Shown here: piece by piece, positions 54,660 to 64,000 of the stretch
Layout of the letters: the number at the start of each line of letters is the position of its first letter
Numbering within the stretch: position 1 is the first letter of the stretch
DNA from: Nepenthes gracilis
Lineage: Eukaryota; Streptophyta; Magnoliopsida; Caryophyllales; Nepenthaceae
DNA length: 64,000 nucleotides
Direction of reading: 5' to 3'
NCBI GenBank assembly: GCA_033239525.1
Contig: BSYO01000009.1
Location: forward strand, 12,049,299 to 12,113,298
Translations under genes and position numbers: made by a program
The notes under the pieces: model-generated
Database searches by the model: none
What the model saw: only the letters and a program-made list of their open reading frames with translations
What the model was told of the DNA's origin: nothing

Positions 54660-56110
54660 CATTTACATACCGGCATTTTCCTGCCTAGTTGCATACCGGG
54701 CGAAAAGCCATCCCGACCTTTTGCAGCATACTAGGCAAAAAGCGCAACATGTCATTCCGGCATTTACAGCAACATGTTGCATACCGGCAAATATCCAATC
54801 CAGGCAAAATGCATACCAGCATTTGGACAAATTAGCAATAGGAGCATTCCGGCAAAAGCATAGCACGGTAGGCCCACCAAACAGCCAAACTCCATACCGG
54901 CCAGACTAACAGCATACCGAACACGGAGTTCATCCATACCGGGCAAATGGGCCCACATCAGCATGACACAAAACCAACAGCCACAACAAACCTCTGAACC
55001 ATGATGCAGAAGAAGGCAGCAAGACATGAACCGGCATTTTTCCACATATCGGACCACATATCCAAACCTGCATTTTGCAACATAGTGTTGCAAACCGGGC
55101 AAATGCCTCCCAGTGTTGGCTGCATACTGGGCGAAAAGCACACAGCCACCTTGGTTCATACCAGGCAAAGTGCATTCTGGCATTTTGCTGCATTTGGACC
55201 CACTTGCCATACCGGCATATGCAACAATTGTTGCATACCGGGCAAATGCCATCCCGGCATTTTTAAGACATAAGGCTATACAACGGGAGAAATGCCATCT
55301 CGGGTTTTTTTAATTTTTTTTTATTTTTTAATTTTTATTTTTTATTCCTACTATTGAAACCAAGTTTGCCGATCAATTAGTTGACAGGCCAAAAAACCTC
55401 AGATTTTTTTTTAGCCTACCATACTGGGCAAAATGCTATCCCGGCCTTTTGCTGCATACCGGGAAAAGCACACACTTCCACCAAGGTCAAAGCGGTCAAG
55501 GAGCAAACCGGTAGTTTATTGCAATTGGACCAACAAGTAGAAAACCATACTTGCAGAAAACCATACCAGCCAAACAGCACAACCCTTCCCACATCTGTCC
55601 AGCACAGCTAATGACAAACCATACTGCCTAAAAATGCCAATCCATATTGATACAAACATTCATCCACTTACCAAACCATTCCATCTTCCGTAGCCAACCA
55701 GGTAAAACCATTCTGCCCAAAGCCTAGTGAAAGCAACCAAGTTGGCCGATCAACAGTTGACCGACCAAAGACTAATATTGCCGGTCAACTAGTTGACCGG
55801 CCAAAACCTCCCTTTTTTCAAATCGGCAAAAGACCAACACGAGCAAGAAGCAAACCAGCCCACAATGCACATCGGAATGTATACACCAAAGCAGCAGAAA
55901 ACCATACCAGGCAAGCAGCACTGCCCTACCCGCTTCATTCAAAACCATACCGGCAAATTAAGTCCAACCCGCAAAGAACCAAACTGGGCAGCAAGCAAAC
56001 CTACCCACTGCTCTTCTCGGAGCGCTTATTCCATACCAGCCATCAAACCAAAATGGCAATAGACCATATCGGACAAAAGCAAACCGGCTACAGCTCTAAA
56101 ATGCCAACCA
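54660..56110. repeat. Interspersed CATACCGG(G/C)CAAA motif array in the LINE-B 3' region
   Basis: About 25 copies or near-copies of CATACCGG(C/G) followed by (G)CAAA or CATTTT are spaced irregularly over 1.45 kb, many next to AATGCCATCCCGGCATTTT, which is partly self-complementary. It is not a strict tandem array. Several inverted arrangements (TTGCATACCGG, GCAAATGCC) could fold. Nothing like it is present in LINE-A. Confidence 0.75.
55780..55801. repeat. 22-bp perfect palindrome
   Basis: GCCGGTCAAC TAGTTGACCG GC reads the same on both strands. Imperfect relatives lie at about 55365 (TTGCCGATCAATTAGTTGAC) and 55741 (TTGGCCGATCAACAGTTGAC). It is inside the LINE-B 3' region. Confidence 0.9.
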
Positions 56111-56217
56111 TCCAAGCATGACGAGCAAACCTGCTTTCCAAGAAGGAAAAACGCATATCCATCCGGCGTGCTTTATATATAAAGATATATATATATATAT
56201 ATAGGATACTCCGAGTC

Positions 56218-58751
56218 TCAGCCAGTATTCCGGCTGATACCCTTGCCTAAGGAACCCTTAGTGTTCTTGGAAGTGGATTTTCGATGTCTTCGGGACTTGG
56301 CTTGCTTCAAATGTCCATCCTGCTTGAAAGGAGTGCTGACATGATTCGCCTCTTCCTGAGCGTGATTGGAAAACGCATCACAAGCACTCCTATCAGATCT
56401 CCTCGATGAGAAAATCGAGGAGATAGATTCATCAATGATATGAAGCCCCGCCACTAAGCCACCCAGTTGGCTAAAATTGCATGTTGGGAATTCAGTCTCC
56501 GTTTTCAGAAGAGTATCTAAAAAACCCAAAACTACTTTCCAGCAGGGAATAAAGATGCAACATATGGTAGAGTAATCTTAGCTACCACCAACATCTTAAT
56601 AGCTTTAAATAACATACCGAAAAAACTGTCCTGATCCGCCACACCCAGAGGAGAGGAAGATTTGAACTCATCCTTCGACTCTTGAGTTTCAGCTAGCAAA
56701 TATTTTTCCATGAGATCACACACAATTTACCTTCCTTCCGAAGTTAAAGAATCAAGATATGCCTGGGTAGCGTTTGCCTCCAACAACACTTTGAGAGCAT
56801 TAAGCATTGGATCATGGAAATCATTCTCATCTTCTTCTATCTCCTCAACTTGAGCTGAATCAGTCATAGGATTGCCGGCCAGGAACTGTTGGTTGCCCGA
56901 AGCAGATTTGGCTTGCAATACACTGGTTGAAGATTCCAAAGCTTCCAAAATGCCAGTGATGGAAGAGATACCATTACTGCTTTCTAGAGTAATGGTGTCC
57001 CTACACAAGTTTGTCGGCTGATTTAACATTGGTTTGTGTGGAGCTTTAATTAATCTTCCTGATTTCTTGCCCTCGTGATCACTAAAAATAAATTGGTTAG
57101 TATCTTGCGATGGAATAGCATCACTTTCCAATTGCAACGCCGATAAGGTTTTAGAGCAAGAAACATCTGGATTGGACTCTAGGCATATTTGAGTCCCTAT
57201 TATCTGGCCATCAGCGTGACTACTAGGGAAACTATCATTATCCAGTCTAGAATCTCCCATGGGTTTACATGACAGGGGTGGTTTTACAAGGCCTGGATCC
57301 ACCTTCCCTCGGCACGCAGACACATGGCCAATTGATATACCCCTATCATTGGAAGGATGTGGTTTGGGGTCCTTCATAAATCTTCCAGTAGGCAGATACA
57401 ATTTTACCGGTTTGGAATGGGATTCGGAGTGTCCCACATTGTTAGATTTACCGCACCGGGTAGGCTTCCATAGATAGTCAATTTTAATTTCAGTAAATGG
57501 TTGATTGGGTTGCACATCAGAGCTCCACATCCTAAGGAAGGTAGGGAAGCGTCAGCTGCAACCTCCACACACGCGGGCAAAGCTCATGCGTTCCATCGTT
57601 TCCATGGAAGGGTCAAGCTGTAGAGGCTTACCCACTGCACTCACAAGTTAGCTCAGGCCCAATGGAGTGCAGAACTCAATAGGAATATTAGACAATGTAA
57701 TCCAAATAGGGAAAGTTTTGTGTTCCTCTTTCAAAAGAACCATCCCTGGTTTCCATTTCTTCAGAAATAAAGGAAAGCCAGCAACAGACTAGGGGCCTCC
57801 CATCAAGCAATTCTCCATCATTTCACAGGAAGAAAATTGAAAAAAGAAAAAACCCTGATCATTACCGGCCACATGCTTCAATTCAAAATGGGCACAGATT
57901 TTCCTAGGTATATGATTTACAGCATGGAAACGCAATGGGTTGCCTAAGAAGTATCCCACCAGGGTGTCACCCCATACAGTCTCCCCTTGTTTAAAGACCT
58001 CAGAGGGAGGAGTTAAATCCACCATATCCCCACCTCCATGTTGAGGTGAAAAATATTGTAAGGAGAACTTACCTCCTAAGGTAGCTTTTTGAACCACCGC
58101 CGACCAAGAATTTGGAGAGGTTCTGTGCGTTGATCCCGACGAAGTCTTTGAATCAGGCAAAACCTTATGTACACCTTCAGGAGTACCATTCAAAACTGGG
58201 CCCACCTCTAGAGAGAGGTGAAGTTTACCACGCCGAGAGACAGATTTAACAACCCTTCGAGGAGACAGATTCTGCATCGATAGGTTGCCATGGCACTGGT
58301 CCAGCGGCTTTAAGTTCTTCAAGGGGGAAGCATCGACTTCCTTCGGAGACAGAGACCCACGCCCTTCAGTAGCATCACAGAAGGAAGCAGGGGAAAACAC
58401 CCTTGGCAGCAACAGGTTATTAGAGCTCAGATTCGGCAGCTTTGAGCACCTCAAGAATAAAACATCTGGAACGGGGATGTGGCTTAGGTCATCCCTCAAC
58501 AGCGGAGGGAAGGATTCATCAGACGGCTTAAAAGACGGGAGAGAGGGGCTCGAAGAGGACGGAGAGAAAAGAGGAGATGCGGGGAGAGGAGCCTCCATCG
58601 AGGGAAATGAAGGGGGCAGAGGAAAAGGGCTCTTAGGCAGAGGGAAGGAAGCGAGAGCAGAGGAGAGAGGGTGATGAGAGCAGGGAAGGGGTGCTGGCTC
58701 CCTAGAGGAGCCAGCCATGGCAGGCGAGGCCGGTAGGGATGAGGGAGCCAC
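56218..58751 (-). pseudogene. LINE ORF1 protein with DUF4283 (LINE-B)
   Basis: It starts MAPSSLPASPAMAGSSREPA. The N-terminus (to about residue 200) is rich in Ser and Pro. A DUF4283 domain follows: TVWGDTLVGYFLGNPLRFHA, NDQGFFFFQFSSCEMMENCL, then after a stop VAGFPLFLKKWKPGMVLLKE, IWITLSNIPIEFCTPLGLS, VSAVGKPLQLDPSMETMERM, SFARVC. A degenerate knuckle reads PTRCGKSNNVGHSES, with cysteines replaced. One frame holds from 58751 to 56532 with stops at 57789, about 57647, about 57549, and 56727; the basic end SRRHRKSTSKNTKGSLGKG is in another frame. Plant L1 ORF1 proteins bind nucleic acid. It is less decayed than LINE-A ORF1. Confidence 0.85.
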
Positions 58752-58820
58752 GATTTCAAAATCAAAATTTGAAACCTAGAGAGAAGGCAGAGTGTCTCTC
58801 TCTCAGCCAAATGTGTCTTC

Positions 58821-60054
58821 AAAGTGTCACAAGGGATATTGTTAGGTTTCATCGTTTCACGACAGGGGATTGAAGCCAAGCTCGAAAGGATAAAGGCTAT
58901 CATGGACATAACACCGCCGCAAAACATCAAAGACGTCCAGAGACTGACCTAGAGGCTTTCGGTGCTCTCCCACTCTTGGCTAAATTCGGAGACAAATATC
59001 TCCCTTCCTTCAAAACTTTGACAGGAACTAAGACGAACGACTTCCAGTGAAAGGCTGATTTCCTAACCGTCTTCGAAGAGCTAAAGGAGTATCTAGCCAG
59101 TCTCCCTCTCTTTATGTCACAAAGAGAAGGCAAGGAGCTCTACCTTTACTTCGCAGTTTCAGAGGCGACGATGAGCTCCGTTTTAATCCAATAAGAAACT
59201 AACATGCAGCAATCGGTTTATTTCGTTTGCAAGACTTTGATAGGGGCTAAGACCCGCTACACGCACACCAAGAAGGTCACACTGGCACTCGTCTATATGG
59301 CCAAAAAACTGTGACCCTACTTCCAAGCACAAAAAATAATTGATCTGACCTACCAACCATTGAAGGGAATCCTTCAAAAGCCTAATATATCAAGACAACT
59401 AATCAAGTAGTCCTTCAAACTGAGGGAGTTCGACGTAGAGTTCAGATCCAGGCCAATCGTAAAAGGATAGGCATTGACAGATTTTATCGTTGAAACCACG
59501 ACCTTAGCTCCGAACATTGATCACACCAGCAGTGCCGACCACCAGTCTGAGGTGCTGGACTGGACCATCCACTCGGATGACTTGTCAACTCACTTTGGGA
59601 AAGAAGCCGGAGTAATTCTAAGGACCCCTAACGAGCTAGAGGTGGAAGACTCGTTAAAGCTTGGGTTCCCAGTTACCAACATCGTCGCCGAATACGAGGC
59701 CTTGCTTGTCGAGCTGTGACTTTGCAAAGGAATGTTCGCAAGGAACGTAATTGTCTACAGTGATTCGGAGCTAATTGTAAACCTAATCCGCAGAAGCTTT
59801 GGGGTGTCAAATTCCCTGCTCACAAAATACATTGCCAAAGCAAGGAATAGAGTACACAAGTTTGACAAGATTGAGATGGTTCACATCTTTAGGGCAAAAA
59901 ACTGGAAGACAGAATAGTTCACAAGGGCAGCTATGGCCAAAAGCTCAGAGCAGTATTCTAGAGACATGTGGGAAGTCCTGGCCTCTCTAAGCATAGAGAA
60001 ACCTAGAGCGCCACAAGTCTTCAACAGCAAGAGTTGAATGTCACCCTACAGGAC
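58821..60054 (+). pseudogene. Tat-3 reverse transcriptase C-terminus and RNase H
   Basis: It resumes right after LINE-B with KVSQGILLGFIVSRQGIEAK and ERIKAIMDITPPQNIKDVQR. A frame-broken RT-linked RNase H follows (58960-59460). The archaeal-type RNase H is better kept: MTDFIVETTTLAP, LDWTIHSDDLSTHFGKEAGV, ILRTPNELEVEDSLKLGFPV, VAEYEALLVEL, VIVYSDSELIVNLIRRSF. It ends with MWEVLASLSIEKPRA near the Tekay insertion point. Confidence 0.82.
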
Positions 60055-60059
60055 GTATA

Positions 60060-62592
60060 TGTCACAACCCCGGACCAAACAAGTCGATTAAATAATAACT
60101 ATACATTAATTATTATTCTTATAATTCTCAAACCTGGGTGTGACCACAAAATATACAAAACTCTGTAAAATTTTATAATCCACATAGGACCTTATTAGAC
60201 AATATAAATGTGACCCGTTCTACAAAGTAGTCATAAGGAAATAACCAAATAAAGACAATGACTCATCCACATTAGAAATCGACCCAACAAATTCTTAATA
60301 TATAAAACCATGGCATATACTCGATCGTCTCTAACATCTCATAACAATCCATGCAAAATTTATTCATACCCAATACATGGTTGTTAATATTAAAGTCCAA
60401 AAATATGTCACTCACCAGAGGCGTACAGTGTTGCGCTGAAACTTTTCGTGCTACTGCAATGAAGCCAATCTTTTACTCTGAATGGATAAAATAGAATAAT
60501 GAGTCTAATGCCCAACAAGTATCATAGATGAACAAATGAGTCCGAAGAATACAGAAGAAATGTCAAACATATAAATCAAAATTGTCGATAAATAAATAAA
60601 TATTTCAAATCTAAAATCCAATAATATTTTCGTACTCAAATTAAATATTCAAATCCAAATTGGAAAACGGTCATCCTCGGGACTTTATATATATATACAT
60701 ATATATATATATAACAGAGGTGATCCGAACGGATTCCAATATGCCGATATCAATCCAACACCGAGTTTAAGGCTCGATTAGCTCGTGATTTCGGGCAGCC
60801 TGCCTGGTGGGGGCGGCTCCTCCGTTGTGGGTAAACGGGAAACCCAACTCTACGAACGCGAGGAAAGGCTGCACAATAGTAGTAGGGGCGTTAAGACCGG
60901 AGCTTTTTGTAGTGCTAGCAAGAATAGAATTTGATAGCCGGATGATCTAACAACGCGTGCAGAAGCCGAAGCAGCACTGCGATAAATTTTTCAAAGGTCC
61001 GGAACAAAACAAATAGTCAAATAATTCATACGAGATATACCAAGCCCAATTGTAGGCAAAATCAGCGAATCTCAAATCCAACTCCAAAAATCCAAGCCCA
61101 ATACAAATCTATGTAGAGATACAAAATCATGCAATAATTTAAATTTTGATTATTTAAAGACTAGTTTAAGGAAGGGTTATACAAAATCTCGGTAACCTTA
61201 GGCCAAAATTCATGTACTCTGTAAGTATAAATAATTTTGCTCACTATGTTTTTGTCGCTGCGGCATTGGATGCAATCTTCAAACTTGTCAGATATATTAG
61301 GGTGTTCAAATATATTTTAAAATCAAGTCAAATTATCCAAATGGGAAGAGTCACTACTCCAAGCTTTTCCTGCCGGTGGAAAGGGATTTTCAATTAATAA
61401 AAATCTCCTCGTTGGGAGCTGATCAGAAAAATTCAATCATCCAAATCTAATTGTAGTGACCACGACCTGGCACGTGCATGTGAAAATGCACAGCCAATGC
61501 AAATTTCGTGCACATTTTTGTCACATATACTAATATAAATATACACAAGTGTTTAATAATTTTTTGAACTTTTAGAAAAATGTTAAACCCCCAAGACTAT
61601 AAAATCCATATCCAAAACCCCCAAAATTAACCAATGAATACACATGCATGTCCAGAAATAACAGAATGGGTGTATAAAAATACATACATATTAATAAAAT
61701 TTTAAACAGTATCCAAAATACACCAGAAATTAAATCAGGCCAAGAATAGGGGTTACAAATATTTGTCTCCACCTTATATTTCGCAGATTTGAAAAATGGA
61801 TACTCCGGGGTACCGAATCACGCGCTTCTTCATACTTTCGCACGCTGCTTGTCGAACTCGAGCTTCCTCCTCTGTCAAGTGCCTCCTTCATCTACACCAG
61901 AGCCCCCTTCTCCCTCTATGCCATTCTACTTACAGCCACAGCTCACCCACAGTTGTTACCAGTCACCGGCGTACCACCACAAGCCACCGTCGACCACCTC
62001 TGCTACCTCCGAACACGACCGTTGCAAATGCCGCTGACAACCACATCGGCTCCTCGATGGCTTCTCCTCACCGTGCACCTCCACCGACTCACTTCAAGCC
62101 ACCATCGACCACCCCCACCGCACCGACTTCGCCGTCCGATGCTGTTGCAAACCTCAACTGCTTCATCTTCTTCCTTGTGCAGCGCCAAAATGGCGCCTCG
62201 ATTTTTCCTCTCACTCTCCTCTGCTTCTTTTCCCCTTCTCTTCTTTCTTTTCCACTCTCTTTCTCTCTCTCTCTCTCTCCTGTACTACCGATCCAAAACA
62301 AGGCCTAAATCCCCCTTATAAAATAAATTTTATTTTATTCTATTATTATTATTTTTTTCTTATCCCAAACACACCCCATCTCTTCTTCTCTCATCCAATC
62401 TAATCTTATCTCTTTTTTTAACCTCAATATAAATATATCCATCGGATGCCCCTCAAATGAGCAACGAGCGCCAACTGTAAATTGTGAAATTCTTTTAAAA
62501 TTTCACGATATTAAATTAATTTTTGAAATGTCCAATTTATCCAAAATCTCAATAAATATTAAAATATTTCCAATGAGATTCGGAATATTACA
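60060..62592 (-). repeat. 3' LTR of the Tekay element, 2.53 kb
   Basis: On the minus strand it starts TGTAATATTCCGAATCTC right after GATTGGGAGAA (polypurine tract) and ends GGTTGTGACA. The terminal TGT...ACA fits. It contains a (TA)n stretch (about 60685-60713), a pyrimidine-rich tract (62200-62285) and GC-rich reading frames at 61796-62321 that are not genes. A related fragment is at 25812-26640, and a relative is the solo LTR 28603-31882. Confidence 0.85.
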
Positions 62593-62870
62593 TTCTCCCA
62601 ATCTTACAAAAATTCCGTCCTCGAAATTTCACATCCATCAATCGTCAAAACAGATAAGAAAATTTCTCCTGAATTTCTTCCTCGCTTTTCCAAGTTGCTT
62701 CCTTAGTCACATAATTTCTCCACAATACTTTAACTAATGGAATAACCTTATTCCTCAACACTTAATCCTTTCGATCCAAAATCTAAACAGGGGTCTCAAC
62801 ATATGACATATTCTCATCTATCTCCAAAGGCTCAAATTCAATCACATGGAAGGATCGTATACATATTTCC
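62593..62870 (-). pseudogene. Chromodomain remnant and end of pol, Tekay element
   Basis: Minus-strand translation across one frame gives IDENMSYVETPV, ILDRKD, VLRNKVIPLVKVLWRNYVTK and EATWKSEEEIQEKF with a few stops. This is the chromodomain-like tail of chromovirus integrases, thought to guide insertion to particular chromatin. The following IDGCEISRTEFL corresponds to the conserved end just before the polypurine tract. Confidence 0.75.
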
Positions 62871-63990
62871 TTAACATAGAGACATGAAAAATGTCATGAC
62901 AACTTGCCAGGTTTGGAGGCAAAGCCAATCTATAGGCCACCTCTCTGACCCACTCCAAATTTCAAATGGTCGAACGAACCTTGACTTCAATTTACCCTTA
63001 ACTCGAAATCTCAAAATTCCTTTCCTTGGGGATACCTTCAGGAACACGTGATCACCCACTTCGAACTCTAGATCTGATCTTCTCTTGTCGACATAACTCT
63101 TTTGACAGCTTTAAGCCTCACTTAACTGATCCCTAATGATTCTAATCTTTTCCAATGAATCTTGGATGATGTCGAGACTCAACAAACTGCGGTCCTCGAT
63201 TTCTTCCCAATTGATTGGAGATCTACATCTTCGTCCATACAAAGCCTCGAACGAAGCTATTCCAATACTTGATTCATAGCTATTATTATAGGTTAACTCA
63301 GCGAGAGGCAGATAACTATCTCACAAGCCTCCCATCTCCAAAACTAATGCTCTTAACATATCTTCCAATATTTGAATAGTCATTTCGGATTGGCCGTCCA
63401 TCTACGGATGAAAGGCTAAACTGAACCGAATGCTGGTACCCAATTCCCTATGCAAGCTTTCCCAAAATCTCGACACAAATCTGGGATTTCGATCAGACAC
63501 GATTGAAGCCGAAATACCATGCAGCCGAACAATCTCATTGATGTACAAACGAGCCAATTTATCTCTGGAATATGTCATTCGAATTGGCGAGAAATGGGCT
63601 GACTTTGTCAGTCGATCCATAATCACCCAGATGGCATCCATGTTCTTCGCTGTCCTCGGTAATTCTGAAACAAAATCCATCGTAATGTGTTCCCACTTCC
63701 AACTGGAAATTGGTAAAGGATGTAAGAGTCCTGGAGGCTTCTTATGTTCTACCTTTACTTGCTAACACATGATGCATTTAGCCATGAAAGTCGCAATTTC
63801 CCTTCCCATATTCCGGCAATCGGAAGGTTTTCTCATATCTTGGTACATCTTATTCACACCAGTATGAATTGTGTACCTCAATCTATGTGCTTCATTTAGG
63901 ACTTTATCCTTCAACTCTCCAAGGTTTGGTACGCAAATTCACTTTTGAAAACATAAAATCTCATCCTACCGAAAATAAAATTCTTCTCGT
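62871..63990 (-). pseudogene. Tekay integrase
   Basis: Zinc finger: NEAHRLRYTIHTGVNKMYQD ... MAKCIMC (63900-63765). Core: MDFVSELPRTAKNMDAIWVI, DRLTKSAHFSPIRMTYSRDK, IVSDRNPRFVSRFWESLHRE, then after a stop DGQSEMTIQ and ALVLEMGGL. C-terminal region: LAELTYNNSYESSIGIASFE, LYGRRCRSPINWEEI, GDHVFLKVSPRKGILRFRVK, GKLKSRFVRPFEI. All three catalytic acidic residues can be traced (D in MDFV, D in SDRN, E in DGQSE). A few stops (after FHP, after MGGL, after SEA) inactivate it. Confidence 0.88.
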
Positions 63991-64000
63991 GATACTTGAT

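Larger units (their letters stand above)
54423..58807 (-). mobile_element. ORF1-only LINE-like element (LINE-B), 13-bp TSD
   Basis: A perfect 13-bp duplication CAAATGTGTCTTC flanks it (54410-54422 and 58808-58820). The poly(A) tail is the T8 run at its left end. The 5' end (CTCTGCCTTCTCTCTA near 58780) and the last 110 bp (ATACCCTAACGTCTATATTC, GGCAAAATATTTGAA, TTACTTACC) match LINE-A. The 4.4 kb contain ORF1 and then about 1.8 kb of repetitive non-coding DNA. Endonuclease, RT and RNase H are absent. It inserted into the RT of Tat-3. Confidence 0.9.
50550..60059 (+). mobile_element. Decayed Tat-type Gypsy element split by LINE-B (Tat-3)
   Basis: Plus orientation: 5' LTR (50550-51408), decayed PBS, gag, protease, RT (to 54422), then LINE-B, then the rest of RT and RNase H (58821-60059), cut by the Tekay element. 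Removing LINE-B restores the order of the polyprotein. Stops occur every 20-60 codons, which makes it older than Tat-1 and Tat-2. Integrase and 3' LTR lie beyond the window. Confidence 0.85.
60060..64000 (-). mobile_element. Tekay-type chromovirus, 3' part (integrase, chromodomain, 3' LTR)
   Basis: Minus orientation and cut by the window edge. From 64000 downward: integrase zinc finger, integrase core, C-terminal domain, chromodomain remnant, polypurine tract and 3' LTR ending at 60060. The bases GTATA at 60055-60059 would be its target duplication; the partner lies outside the window. It is inserted in Tat-3 RNase H/integrase DNA. Confidence 0.88.

Noticed and set aside
54764..55313. Frames up to 162 codons with repeated CRYAT/GMxxG patterns
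   Set aside because: They read the interspersed CATACCGG motif field. Similar frames occur on both strands in several phases, as expected from a repeated motif.
61789..62321. Overlapping frames rich in Ser, Pro and His on the plus strand, and Arg/Gly-rich on the minus strand
   Set aside because: They are inside the Tekay 3' LTR and are by-products of its pyrimidine-rich tract.

Overview
The window is nuclear DNA of a flowering plant. It carries a nuclear gene for a chloroplast thylakoid-lumen immunophilin (FKBP19-like) split by GT-AG introns. Nearly everything else is plant transposon sequence: Ty3/Gypsy of the Tat and Tekay (chromovirus) groups, Ty1/Copia relics and LINEs. Nothing prokaryotic, no CRISPR array and no rRNA or tRNA gene was seen. 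The species cannot be named from the sequence.

Left part (1-17.3 kb). Minus-strand debris of a Tat-type Gypsy element (1-4.7 kb) is interrupted by a probable chromovirus LTR. The one host gene I can support follows on the minus strand, 14509 down to 6976. It has nine exons whose phases all fit, giving 247 residues. Its 5.1-kb second intron holds relics of an RTE-type LINE and a Copia element. A solo Tat LTR (15607-16767, target duplication atact) sits 1.1 kb upstream of its start codon.

Middle (17.3-39.6 kb). A TSD-flanked Tat element, Tat-1 (17297-24735, minus), carries an antisense gene with a predicted 82-nt intron, a 47-bp tandem array, and an internal deletion that joins gag in frame to RNase H/integrase. 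It abuts an older plus-strand Gypsy element, Gypsy-0 (about 24.7-38.8 kb). Gypsy-0 contains a Tekay LTR fragment, a 3.28-kb solo LTR (28603-31882, TSD gttgc), a probable Copia solo LTR, and an ORF1-only LINE (LINE-A).

Right part (39.6-64 kb). Tat-2 (39637 to about 50549, minus) has the same layout as Tat-1, including the antisense gene with a predicted 82-nt intron and a 46-bp tandem array. It is followed by Tat-3 (plus, decayed), which is split by a second ORF1-only LINE (LINE-B, 13-bp TSD). The visible part of Tat-3 ends at a minus-strand Tekay element (60060 to the window edge) with a 2.53-kb 3' LTR.

The most noteworthy material is the pair of Tat antisense genes, with their own promoter-like sequences, conserved predicted intron, conserved C-terminal tail and upstream tandem arrays. 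Next is the pair of LINE-like elements that keep both termini and ORF1 but have no endonuclease or reverse transcriptase. All retroelement reading frames are broken somewhere. Family names rest on recognising protein motifs by eye, not on database searches.
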